A DNA stretch of 64,000 nt from Aldrovandia affinis (lineage: Eukaryota > Chordata > Actinopteri > Notacanthiformes > Halosauridae), in contig JAINUG010000052.1 in assembly GCA_029706075.1 (NCBI GenBank), positions 5,623,498 through 5,687,497 on the forward strand. The letters are read 5' to 3'. The notes under the pieces were generated by a model that ran no database searches, was not told the DNA's origin, and saw only the letters and a program-made list of their open reading frames with translations. Every line of letters begins with the position of its first letter. Position 1 is the first letter of the stretch. The position numbers and the translations under genes are program-made. Below are positions 43,029 to 53,689 of this stretch, one piece after another.

Positions 43029-43070
43029 ATTATTATTATCATTAATTATCATATTAATGATAATAATAAT
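43029..43070. repeat. Perfect 18-bp AT palindrome
   Basis: Arms 43029-43046 and 43053-43070 (ATTATTATTATCATTAAT and its reverse complement) are separated by a 6-base loop. It could form a cruciform, or may just come from an (ATT)n tract that expanded. No neighbouring gene. Confidence 0.9.
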
Positions 43071-44520
43071 AAAGTATTCCATCCACGGTAATGTTTGCTA
43101 CAATTGTAATAATTTTATATTCATATTTGATTAGTTATATTCTCAGTAGGGATGCTAATATTAAAACATTTCCTTGATCGATTGTCACCTACGTTAACAA
43201 ACTTAATCAATTAATCTTTTTTTTTTTAAACAGCAAAATGTAGCATATGACAGAGAATACTAAATGTACGTTTTTATTCAAACTTTTGAGACATGGGCCT
43301 ATTTTAACAGCATAAAACAATAAGAATTATGAAGGAAATGAAACACCATTCAGTAGGCCTAACAACGAAAACAATATTCCTTTTGAAATTTAAAGGGCTG
43401 TCCGACAGCAGAGGCTTGGTAACTTTTTTTTAAATGTCCCCAAAACTCAGAGAAATGCAGAAGTTACGTTAGGCGTGTTTAGCGAATTCAAGAGACCAAG
43501 GCGGAGGTAACGTTAGGCTATACAAAATATAACAAAACATTTTTGTCGTTGTAAATTGTTTCTTTTGTGAAGATACATTTTATAAAATCGAAAAGGTTTT
43601 CACTGTTGTTTCAAAATATTTATTTTAAAATATATAATATATTTTAAAATTATGGAAACCAAGAATGGTTTTGTGCATGTGCATATTTTTTTGATACCGT
43701 TTTTTTAATCCCCTCTAGTAAACTAGAGATCCAGCTAATTCACTATTAATTGCTGGGAACCCAGAATCCTTATATTATCTCCATACCCCTCCTTAAGTTA
43801 ACATCAGGTGGGCATTTATATCCTAGACATTGCTTACCTACACTCTGCTGGTCAGAGCTATAGCCACAAAAAGGGATTACATTAGATTGTGGGTTAATCT
43901 GTAACTGGTAAACTAGCTAGCTGCTAATACTGGCTAGGACTAATTACCTTACTACATAAAGATGTTCACATTCTTTGTTTACTTAATTTAATTTACTCTA
44001 GATTTTTTTTCCTTTATCATTGTAATTATTACTGCATTTGAAACAATATACAAACTTTCACGGATATAAAATATGAAAATTATCCCGGCCCCACAGCTCA
44101 ACAATATTATCAGCAAAAAAATTCACTTCCTTACTTTTCTATTCCACCTTCCCCATTCCTTAACATTATGAGTGCCGACTCCGCCCATGCCTTCGAAATA
44201 CCTATGACCACCGCCTGTCCGGTCAAAAGACCGCTGAGTCTACAGACAGAGGCACTGGTGCTGACGCAAAATGTTTGCCAGGTGCCACTTCTTACACAGT
44301 TTGTAGTCCTAAAACCTGGAAGTAAGCCTAAGAGAGTTTCACATTTTATTCTATGACACAAATTATGCACATTCATATCTCAACCGTGAATTTTGAAGCT
44401 GTTATGTGTTTTAAAAAGTAAGCTGCTAACAAGTTGCTACATTCAAACTACAACTGTTAAATGTCATTGCATCAATGCTCAATATGTCGCTTTTGGCTCC
44501 GCAAGGTAGTTAGTTACTGA
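43071..44520. other. No gene seen
   Basis: AT-rich, with several T and A runs. The frames at 44131-44376 overlap on both strands and are not supported. Confidence 0.5.
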
Positions 44521-44524
44521 TTGC

Positions 44525-44880
44525 TGAAATGTAATTAGTTGGCTAGCTAGCTAGTATTTCTGAAATATACAGCTAGGTGGCTAGCTATGAATAAGCATTG
44601 CTTGCTCAGCTGTACAACTAGCTAGCTGGCTAGCTCCGAACATAATATATAAATTGCCTGCAGCTGGCTAGTATTTCTGAAATGTAGCTACAGCTAGCTG
44701 GCTAGCTACGAACATAATATATGAATTATAATATATAATTATATTATAATTATATAGCCAGCTAGCTACGAAGATAATAATATGCATTGTCTGTTCAGCT
44801 GTACAGCTAAGTTAGCTGCCTAGCTACGAATATAATATATGGATCGCCTGCTTATATGGCTAGTATTTTGTGTAATTTTA
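44525..44880. repeat. GCTAGCTA-rich imperfect tandem repeat (~115 bp units)
   Basis: Repeated elements are GGCTAGTATTTCTGAAAT, GCTAGCTACGAACATAATAT and GCTCAGCTGTACAACTAGCT, with three to four diverged copies between 44545 and 44870. The motif GCTAGC is self-complementary, so the block is also full of short inverted repeats. An AT-only stretch (44720-44755) sits within it. Confidence 0.75.
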
Positions 44881-44944
44881 GGTAGCTTTTTCAACTAGTT
44901 CAACGCAGGAGGACTGGGCTGGCTAGTATGAAATGAGTGGTGGT

Positions 44945-45323
44945 GCAAATTAGTTTGTGGGCAGACAAAAGAGACAGCAGGTAGCCATTTCCATCCAAGC
45001 ATTCTTGAAGTTATTGTGGGATAGCTACCTAGCCAAATTTTTATAACTGCGTTTTGTTATCAGAAATGGCTGTTTATATGAACGTTGATCTGTGTACAAA
45101 ATATTTCTGGTATCAGAATCTGAAATCATACTTTTGTATGTAGCAGCGGGTTGTAGCAATTATCGGTCTCTGTGATGACAAGTTGCAATATAACATAATA
45201 CTTGTGCTTTAGTGTTATACAGTATTCAAGCGTTATCTGCAACTTGAAGATATACAGCAGGTCCATTAGTCCTCTAAGATTCAGATGCAAATTAGTTTGT
45301 GGGCAGACAAAAGAGACAGCAGG
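44945..45323. repeat. 37-bp direct repeat, 342 bp apart
   Basis: GCAAATTAGTTTGTGGGCAG followed by ACAAAAGAGACAGCAGG occurs at 44945-44981 and 45287-45323. It was probably produced by a local duplication or by an insertion between the copies. Confidence 0.85.
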
Positions 45324-45374
45324 CTGAAAACCGGTTTGCCCCAATCAGAAGAGATTAGGGGGAGTGAGAATGGA

Positions 45375-46240
45375 TTCTTGTGGGTTATAAAATAGTATAG
45401 TTTGGACACATGGCACTAGCAAGCAAAAACTGTGACCTGAGCCATGCTAGCATAACATGGCTATAGTAAACGCAGCCGCAGTCTTTGGAGACATTCTTTT
45501 ATTTTTTGACAAAATATAGGCCGTTTACAAGACAAGTCAAGTATCAAAGATGAGAGATGTAAACAGAGGAAGAAATGTTGGATTCACCTATCTTTGACTT
45601 GTATTAAAACAAAGTTCTTTCCAACCTGTTTTCTGTTTTCTTGTGGGTTATAAAATAGTATAGTTTGGACACATGGCACTAGCAAGCACAAACTGTGACC
45701 TGAGCCATGCAGGAGTACAACTAGCATAACACGGCTATAGTAAACGCAGCCACAATAACTTCATGTTACGTTATACATTCCAAGTATACCATGCAGGGGC
45801 ATAGCAGACGTGGGGGACACGTCCCCCCCACTTTCATACAAATGTAATTCTGTCCCCCGCACTTTTTCCAAGCTAATATTAGAAAAGTATTGTGGACATG
45901 CATAAATTTGACTACGTTCAGGTACGAAGAACTGCGATACATCTTGGTGTTATGCCCTGTACCCTCACGGTCACATTGAATGCAAAGGCGGAACGTAATC
46001 GAGTGTAAAGAGCCCATAGCGGCGACCGCCTCTAATACCATGTACTTATTCTGTCCTATATAGACTACTATAGGCAACGGTGAGCATTTGCTATTATCCA
46101 TGTCTTTGGAGACATTCTTTTATTTTTTGACTTAATATAGGCCATTTACAAAGATGAGAAATGTAAACAGAGGAAAAAATGTTGGATTCGCCCACCTTTC
46201 ACTTGTATGAAAACCCTGTTCTTACCAGCCCGTTTTCTTC
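45375..46240. repeat. Direct duplication of a ~262-bp unit, second copy split
   Basis: Unit 1 is 45375-45636. Unit 2 starts at 45637 (TTCTTGTGGGTTATAAAATA) and follows unit 1 to about 45752 (AACGCAGCCRCA). It is then interrupted by ~350 bp and resumes at about 46104 (GTCTTTGGAGACATTCTTTT) to about 46225. The interrupting segment has GGGGGACACGTCCCCCCC near 45812 and no recognised coding region. Its ends show no clear inverted repeats. Confidence 0.75.
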
Positions 46241-47110
46241 CATTTTCGGACGCTGTTTTATATTGAATCTTGCAAAGATTGTATTTATTTTAACATTTCT
46301 CTTCCGCTACTTTCGGTTGAACTGTAATCAACAAGAATGTCCTATAACTGTACTGATGGTCGAGGGTCGGTTATTTTTACCCTTGTTTTATTTGATCCAG
46401 CTGCACAATGGATATGTAGCGTTATGGAAAAAAACATGCATCTGATCTGTGGTATAGGCTATTGCGTTTTGCGTTATACGCATTTTCAAACACATATAGG
46501 CTATGTATGATTTCAGAATCTGATATATTTTGCACACAGATAAAGGTTCGTATTGGAAAGAAACTCGTCATATGCTTTATCATAATTTAGACTGTAACCA
46601 ACGTGTTGGTTAGAATGGCCATTACAGTTAGCCAAAAAGTAAAACTGGAGACTTCGACAGTCTATAATCTCGCAGCACGTGCAGATAATGATAAATATAA
46701 AATTTTCATTTTGAGCAAGGTCACGTGGGTGTTGCATCTCTCTAAATACCATTCTAGTTATTATTATTATTATTACTATTTTTATAAAGCCATTCTGTAA
46801 AATAGAGACTCTTGGCTATAGGCTATGTGAAGATCCTTGCGCCATCTGGTGTGGTGAAAGAGAACTGAATCGTTGGTCGGAAGACGAGCGAGACGTAATA
46901 ACACACGAATAACACACACGGAGGGCAATAAAAGCATTTTGTTTTTTTCCAAACGTGATTTTGAAATTTTTGTAACACTGTTATGTAAAGAATAAATATC
47001 TAGATAAAGTCAAGGACGGTGAATGCTGTAACTTGTTTGTAACTAACGTAACAATTTTCTAAATGTGACTAGACGTCAGTACCAGTCAAATGACCGGTTT
47101 CAGCTCCTAG
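46241..47110. other. No gene seen
   Basis: AT-rich, with (TTA)n at about 46758-46780. Nothing else recognised. Confidence 0.45.
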
Positions 47111-47111
47111 T

Positions 47112-47255
47112 GTTAATTTACATTTTACATTTTAAGCATTTAGCAGACGCTCTTATCCAGAGCGACTTACAAGATGTGCATCAATACATGGTAGGAACAA
47201 TCACAGTTAGCGCACGAGATCAGTGCAGGAATACAGCAATAGACATCATTGCAGG
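47112..47255 (-). mobile_element. L2-type 3' tail fragment
   Basis: On the minus strand the sequence runs GTCTATTGCTGTATTCCTGC, ATCTCGTGCGCTAACTGTGA, CATGTATTGATGCACATCTT, then GTAAGTCGCTCTGGATAAGA, GCGTCTGCTAAATGC and (AAATGT)n. This matches the last ~140 bp of the L2 copies at 25430 and 34920. It could be a 5' truncated L2 or the tail of an L2-mobilised SINE. Confidence 0.85.
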
Positions 47256-47362
47256 CTGCGCAGGCGTCGACCAGGACGGTCGCTTGTTGCAGTTGCTCCA
47301 CTCGTTTTTGCACTGTTTGTTATTTATAGTTGTATTAATCGCTCTTTTTTTTCTACTTTAAC

Positions 47363-48826
47363 GTGTATACTATATTATTAGTAGTATACCCATCGGGAAC
47401 CTTGTGGTTCAGAGGAATTTGGACCGTATTTATGATCGGATTACTCCTTATAGAGAGACTCGCTCAGGGACAACAAACCCAGCAGCACGGCGCTATTGTT
47501 TACAGTAGGGAACAGCTGATGGGACTCCGCATGCCGGCCGGCGTAGCGGAGATGACGCACCAAATTCCTGAGGAACTAAAGAGGAACTCCCGCGGCAGAA
47601 GGGGAAGAGGCCGGAGGGCGAGGCAGAGAAAGACAGAAGCCCGGAGGGAGAAAAGGAGATTTAAACCGTATCTCCCCTCTATTATCATGGGCAACGTGAG
47701 ATCGCTGGCAAATAAGATGGACGAGCTAACGGCGTTAGCCAGGAGCCAGGCGGAGTTTCGGGAGTGCAGCATCATGTGTTTCACAGAATCATGGCTACAC
47801 AAGGACATCCCCGACAACAACGTCTCCGTGGACGGCTTTCAGACGGTCCGGGGTGACAGGGATTGCATCGAGAGCGGTAAGCGTAAAGGAGGAGGGCTCG
47901 CTGTTCTTGTTAACAACAAATGGTGTAATCCCGGTCACATTACAATCAAGGAACGGCTTTGTTCTCCGGACACTGAACTGTTAGCTGTGGGACTCCGACC
48001 ATATTATTTGCCTAGGGAATGGTCGCATGCTATTGTTGTTGCGATATATATTCCCCCCTCTGCTAACCCGACGTCGGCGTGTGAAATCATTCACAGCGCC
48101 ATTGCCAGACTCCAGACCAAACACCCGAATGCCCTTATAATTATTTCGGGGGATTTTAATCATGTCACCATGAGGAAGACACTACCCAACTTCAAGCAGT
48201 ATGTTAACTGTCCTACCAGAGGGGAAAAAACGATTGACTTGCTATATGCTAACGTGAAGGAAGCGTACTCCTCGTCTCCGCTCCCCCCTCTGGGAAGGTC
48301 TGACCATAACCTGGTGTACCTCAAACCCACTTATGTGCCTCTAGTGAAAAAACAGCCTGTGACCACGATGACAGTGAGGAGGTGGTCTGAGGAGGCGATG
48401 GAGGCACTTAGAGGCTGTTTTGAGGTGACTGACTGGCAAGCACTTAGCGAACCGCACGGAGATGACATAGATGGGCTCACTGGGTGCTTAACTGACTACA
48501 TAAACTTCTGTGTGGACTGCAATGTCCCAACAAGGACCATAAAATGCTACCCCAATAACAAGCCATGGATTACAAAGGACATTAAGACCATACTAAATGC
48601 TAAGAAGAGGGCATTTAGGGCTGGGGATAAAGATGGGGTAAAAACAATCCAGGGGGAACTAAGAGTGACAATCAGAGAGGCCAAGGAGAAATACAGGAGG
48701 AAGCTGGAAGGAAAACTCCAGCAAAACAATATGAAGGAGGTGTGGAGTGGTATGAAGGCCATCACTGGGTTCAAGCAGGCTGGGGGGGGGGGGTGGAGGG
48801 TGGGGTGGATAGAGCCAATGAATTGA
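47363..48826 (+). pseudogene. CR1/Rex1-like LINE endonuclease frame
   Basis: A 487-codon frame. A basic stretch near residues 75-100 (RGRRGRGRRARQRKTEARR) precedes the APE-type endonuclease: IMGNVRSLANKMDEL, CFTESWLHKDIPDNN (catalytic Glu), GKRKGGGLAVLVN, IYIPPSANP, SGDFNHVTM and LGRSDHNLVYL (SDH). A linker with KPWITKDIKTILNAKKRAF follows. The frame runs out in a run of about 11 G residues (48782-48792), where a one-base change has shifted it. The natural frame continues as GGVDRANELNLFFNRF in 48790-48860. All endonuclease catalytic motifs look intact. Confidence 0.88.
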
Positions 48827-48886
48827 ATCTGTTCTTTAACAGGTTTGATGTTGATGGCCCTGTGTACCCCCGACCCCACTCCACGG

Positions 48887-49070
48887 CGTCTGACGGCAGC
48901 CTGCAAACACCTTCCACTCCACGGCACCCTCCCCCGCCTGCACCCCCTCCCCGGCAGCGTCTGACGGCAGCCTGCAAACACCTTCCACTCCACGGCACCC
49001 TCTCCCCCCCGACTCGTCTGACGGCAGTCTGCAAACACCTTCCACTCCACGGCACCCCCTCCCCCTCCCG
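48887..49070. repeat. Coding-region minisatellite in the LINE linker (3 copies)
   Basis: CGTCTGACGGCAGCCTGCAA, ACACCTTCCACTCCACGGCA and a C-rich tail are repeated at 48887, 48958 and 49015 (periods 71 and 57). It encodes a Pro-rich, low-complexity stretch between endonuclease and RT and is C-rich on the plus strand. Confidence 0.85.
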
Positions 49071-49109
49071 ATGGCTCACAGACTGATACACCCCTACCCC
49101 CTCTCCCCC

Positions 49110-50627
49110 CAGTCAACACCCCGACCTCCAGTGACGAGGCGACTCCCCCCCCCAGTGGCTTCCTGACTGGCGACGCCACCCCTCCCCCACCCACGATGGC
49201 CTTCACAGCTGCTCAGGTGAGAAGCCAGCTGAAGCGTCTCCACACAAATAAGGCGTCTGGCCCGGATGGTGTCAGCCCCAGGGTGCTTAAAGCTTGCGCC
49301 CCCCAGCTGTGTGAAGTGCTTCAACACTTATTCAATAAGAGCCTGAGTCTTCAAAGGGTCCCCGTGATGTGGAAGACGTCCTGCATCGTCCCTGTGCCTA
49401 AAAAGCCACGTCCCAGTGGGTCCAATGACTATAGGCCGGTGGCATTGACCTCGCACATCATGAAGACCCTGGAGAAATTGGTCCTGGAGCAGCTCCGGCC
49501 CATGGTCAAAACATTCCTTGACCCCCTCCAGTTCGCCTATCAGCCCCGACTTGGAGTTGAGGACGCCGTCATCTACCTGACCAACCGCGCCTACGCCCAC
49601 CTGGACAACCCGGCTAGCACTGTGAGAGTCACGTTCTTTGACTTCTCCAGCGCCTTCAACACCATCAGGCCGGCACTACTGGGTGTGAAGCTGGCGGAGA
49701 TGCAGGTGGATGCCCCCTCGTATCTGGATTGTTGACTACCTGTCTGGCAGACCACAGTATGTGCGCTTGCAAAACTGTGAGTCGGACAGGGTGGTCAGCA
49801 ACACTGGGGCACCGCAGGGAACAGTCTTCGCTCCCTTCTTCTTCACCGTCTACACCACGGACTTCACCTACCAGACTGAGTCTTGCCATCTTCAGAAGTT
49901 TTCTGATGACTCAGCGATAGTTGGATGTATCAAAGATGGTGATGAAGAAGAGTATCGGGCTGTGGTGGGTAACTTTGTCACATGGTGTGAGCGAAACTAC
50001 CTGCAGCTCAACGTGACAAAAACAAAGGAACTGGTGGTGGACCTGAAGAGGGTCAAGTCACCGGTGACCCCTGTTTCCATCCATGGGGTCAGTGTGGTCA
50101 TCGTGGAGGACTACAAGTACCTTGGAGTGTACATAGATAATAAACTGGACTGGGCTAAGAACACAGAAGCTCTCTACAAGAAAGGACAAAGCCGCCTCTA
50201 CTTTCTGAGGAGGCTGAGGTCCTTCAACATCTGCCGGACTATGCTGAGGATGTTTTATGAGTCGGTGGTGGCCAGTGCCTTCCTGTATGCTGTCTCGTGC
50301 TGGGGCGGCAGACTGAAGGCAGCGGATGCAAACAGACTCAATAAACTGATCCGCAAGGCCAGGGACATTGTGGGGCTGGAGCTGAGCTCCCTGACGGCAG
50401 TGTCGGAAAGGAGAACGCTGTCCAGGCTGCACTCCATCATGGACAATACCTCCCACCCACTCCATGACGTGCTGGTCGATCACAGGAGCACGTTCAGTAC
50501 AAGACTGATCCCACCCAGATGCACCACAGAGCGACACAGGAAGTCATTCCTGCCTGTGGCCATCAGACTCTTTAACTCCTCACTCAGAGCACCAGCCACT
50601 CGGAGACTGAGCCAGCAAATAGGATAG
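49110..50627 (+). pseudogene. CR1/Rex1-like LINE reverse transcriptase and C-terminal domain
   Basis: First frame (to 49735): SQLKRLHTNKASGPDGVSPR, TSCIVPVPKKPRPSGSNDYR, PVALTSHIMKTLEKLVLEQL, DPLQFAYQPRLGVEDAVIYL and [17 protein letters not shown] (first Asp). A one-base shift near 49715 leads to the second frame (to 50627): RIWIVDYLSGRPQYVRLQ, NTGAPQGTVFAPFFFTVYT, QKFSDDSAIVGCI (catalytic FSDD), NYLQLNVTKTKELVVDLKR, KYLGVYIDNKLDWAKNT and the C-terminal CRTMLRMFYESVVASAFLYA. Motifs are complete apart from the shift. Confidence 0.88.
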
Positions 50628-51019
50628 CTGGGGAACATTTAACATTAACACTTACATTTTATAACTACAATTGACACATACTGTGCATAGAATAGTACCT
50701 TAAGCGGATGCTACTTATTTTTACTTATTTTACTTATTTTACTTATTTATTATTATTATTACTAGTATTATTGTTATTTGTTTTCTTAGTCTATTGATTC
50801 TCACGGTACAAACAGCCCTATGTCTTGAATGTTTGAATGTTTGCCGTGATGTATATACTGTGCCATGTATAATATGTGATATGTCTGAGTGCGAGCAACT
50901 GTAACTTGTCCCAATTTCCCCCCGGGGATCATTAAAGTTTTCTGATTCTGATTCTGATTCTGATTCTGAATCTGGACCCCTCCACGGACCCGGCGGGAAC
51001 GAAGGAGACGATGGCAGGT

Positions 51020-51839
51020 CGACCCCCAATCAGGTGTGGGCAGTCGGGAGGCTTGAGGCGGGAGATGTGGAAGGTGGGATGGACACGCATGGACCGAGGC
51101 AACAGGAGGTGGTATGTGACAGGATTGATGAGGTCTCAGGACCTTGAAAGGACCCACGTATTGGGGGGACTCAACCGGCAGGGGAAAATCCAGAGTGGAA
51201 AGCCAGGGGAGCAGGAGTGCGATGCCGATCCACCTGGATCAGCTGACGGCATGACGAGCGCTGAAGGGATGCCCGAGCCCTCTTCCAGGTTCGTCGGCAG
51301 CACCGAACGAAGGCCTCAGCTGAGGGGACCCCCACCTCAGGCTCCTGCTCGGGGAACAGTGGTGGTGGGTAGCCATACTGGCACTCGAAGGGGGACATGC
51401 CGAGGGAGGAGTTGTGCAGGGTGTTGTGAGCATATTCCGCCCATGCGAGTTGCCTGCACCAGGTGGAGGGATTGGCAGGGATTGCGAGGCAGGGCCATCT
51501 CCAGAACCACCAGGATGACCGTGTTCCCCTGAGAGGGCAGCAGACCAGTTGTGAAGCCCATGGACAGATGGGACTAAGGACGGGTTGGGATGGGTAGTGG
51601 ATGAAGTAAGCCCAGGGGTCGTGTCCGGGGGGTCTTGCTCTGAGCACAGATGGGGCAAGCCAGCAGGAATGATAGCCACCAGAACCGTCTCCGAATGAAG
51701 TCCAGCATCCGGGCGACTCCTGGCTCAACTGTGACGAATGTCCCCACTGCAAAAGTCTAGAGCGGACGGTTGGCGGGATGAACAGCCAGTTAGGAGGTCC
51801 ATTGACAGGACCAGCCTCTCGCTGCTGCACCTTCCGCAC
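51020..51839 (-). pseudogene. Gypsy A integrase remnant
   Basis: Fragments in different frames: [20 protein letters not shown] (zinc-binding N-terminal side), QLAWAEYAHNTLHNSSLGMS and PFECQYGYPPPLFPEQE (C-terminal part of the catalytic core and beyond). Near 51140-51030 come YVGPFKVL and the chromodomain-proximal linker. The catalytic D,D-35-E core could not be followed; the middle is deleted or scrambled. Confidence 0.7.
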
Positions 51840-51851
51840 CAGGGATTCAAT

Positions 51852-52434
51852 TTACCATAGGATGGGTGCCAAAATTCTGGTGTCAGGGAGGATGGGTGTC
51901 AGGACTTTGTTCCTGTCTGCGGGTTCGAGCTGTTGAGAGAGGGCGTCGGGCTTTATATTCTTTGACCCAGGGCGATACGACAGGTTGAACTGAAACCTGG
52001 TGAAGAAGAGCGCCCACCGGGCTTGATGGGAGTTGAGGCATCCTGGATGCACACCAGGTTTTGGTGGTCTGTCCATACTTGGAATAGGTGTTTGCCCCCC
52101 TCTAGCCAATGCCTCCACTCCTCTAATACCAGTTTGACTGCCAACAACTCCCTGTTGCTAATGTCGTAGTTCCTCACTCCCGGGAGAAGACGCCTGGAGA
52201 AGAATTAGCACGAGTGGAGTTTCTTGTCATGAGCAGACCGCTGGGACAGGACCGCCCCCACACCGATATCCGAGGCGTCGACCTCGACCATGAATGGGAG
52301 GGAAGTATCCAGGAGGACCAGAATGGGAGCTGAGAGAATAGCCGCTTGAGGGTTTTGAAGGCTTCCTCAGCTCCGGGAGACCAGTGGAACTGGGTGGAGG
52401 TCTTCTTGGTTAAGCTTGTGTTTGGTGCCACCAC
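51852..52434 (-). pseudogene. Gypsy A RNase H remnant
   Basis: Across three frames: [20 protein letters not shown], then [20 protein letters not shown] with [19 protein letters not shown], then [20 protein letters not shown] followed by [10 protein letters not shown]. The first Asp region is frame-shifted ([11 protein letters not shown] is readable at about 52290-52255 in another frame). Order and spacing are as in Gypsy pol. Confidence 0.78.
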
Positions 52435-52439
52435 AAAAC

Positions 52440-53125
52440 TTAAGTCACAAATGAATCTCCTGTAGAAGTTAGCGAACCCCAGAAAGCGTTGAACCTCCTT
52501 GATGGACGTGGGTGATGGCCAGTCTTAGACCGCTTGTGTCTTGTCGGGATCCATCTGTATGTTGCCCTTTGACACAATGAGAGATAGTTGGGACATGGAA
52601 CTCTGTCTTCTCCAGTTTGACGAAACGCTGAGTCTTTCAAGGACTTGTCAGACATGGTGGGTGTGTTCTTGGGGTGACCATGAGAAGATCTGGATGTCTT
52701 TGAGGTAGACGAAGACAAAGCGGTTTGGGAAATCTCTGAGAACGTCGTTAATGAGGGCTTGGAAGACAGATGGTGAGTTAGCTAAGCCAAATGGCATAAC
52801 CAGGTACTCATAGTGGCCCGTAGGGGTATTGAAAGCAGTCTTCCATTCTTCCCCTCTTGAATGCAAACCAGATTGTACGCATTGCATAAGTCAAGCTTGG
52901 TAAAGATGGTGGACTCGTGTAGGAGCTTGAAGGCCGTGGACATGAGCGGGAGGGGGTAGCGGTTCTTTATCGTGATTTAGTTCAGGCCACGATAGTCAAT
53001 GCATGGGCAGAGACCCCCATCCTTCTTACCCACAAAGAAGAAACTGGCCCCTGCAGGTGAGGTGGAAGGACGAATGGCGCCAGTGGGGAGAGCGTCCCGG
53101 ATGTAATCCTCCATGGTTGCAGTCT
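52440..53125 (-). pseudogene. Gypsy A reverse transcriptase remnant
   Basis: Readable: [76 protein letters not shown] (first Asp), [33 protein letters not shown]. In the last, the usual YLDDILIFS has Lys in place of the first catalytic Asp. Several stops interrupt it. Inactive. Confidence 0.82.
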
Positions 53126-53660
53126 CAGGAACAGAGAGGAAGAACAGGTGACCTCGAGGGGGACAGGTAGCAGGTTGATGGCACAGTCATAAGGTCAGTG
53201 AGGGGGAAGAGAGACGGCCCGTCTCTTACTGAAGACCTCCAGGAGGTTGGTGTAGACTCAAGAGTATTCAGGTGGCACAGTGGGTTCGGGAGACTTGGAG
53301 AGGGGCTCGAGAACAGACAAGTGGCATGACATGTAGGACCCCATTCCTGGAGCTTCCCGGTGAACCGGTCAAAATGGGGATTGTGGAAGGATAACCAGGG
53401 GAGGCCCAAGATAACCGGAAGCTGGGGGGAACAGATCAGGTGGAACTGGATGGTCTCATGATGATGTTCTTCCACATCTAACCTCCAGGGGGCAGTCTGT
53501 TCTGTTGTATGTTGCCGGAGCCGATGGGTCTCCCATCAAGGGCTGTCACGGACAGGGGGTGTTCCAGCTTGGTGGTGGGGATCTTCAACTGTTCGGGAGA
53601 GAAATGTCCATGAAATTTCCAGCTGCCCCAGAATCCACGAAGGTTCAGAGGGTGTGGCAT
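53126..53660 (-). pseudogene. Gypsy A protease region
   Basis: FVDSGAAGNFMD near 53645-53610 is the aspartic protease active site (Asp-Ser-Gly). EQLKIPTTKLEHPLSVTALD and GRPIGSGNIQ follow, and the downstream LPVILGLPWLSFHNPHFD near 53420 is the conserved Gypsy G-x-P-W-L element that closes the protease. Stops and frame changes lie between them. Confidence 0.75.
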
Positions 53661-53689
53661 TGCTTACCCCAGGAGACGGACACAAGGAG

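Larger units (their letters stand above)
47256..50970 (+). mobile_element. CR1/Rex1-like LINE (jockey superfamily), nearly full length
   Basis: It has a ~100-bp leader, endonuclease, a linker with a minisatellite, RT and C-terminal domain, then a 3' UTR ending ATCATTAAAGTTTTC and (TGATTC)n at 50940-50969. Two frame breaks separate three long open frames. The 3' end sits directly against the integrase part of the Gypsy element at 50990. The left end abuts the L2 tail. No target duplication was recognised. The clade name is my best guess from the RT motifs and the hexamer tail. Confidence 0.85.

Noticed and set aside
45766..46101. 111-codon minus frame with several Cys residues
   Set aside because: No metal-binding spacing or known domain; it lies inside an unexplained insertion and starts or ends with its repeat context.
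48547..49206. 219-codon minus Gly/Arg/Val-rich frame
   Set aside because: Antisense of the C-rich minisatellite and linker of the CR1-like LINE.
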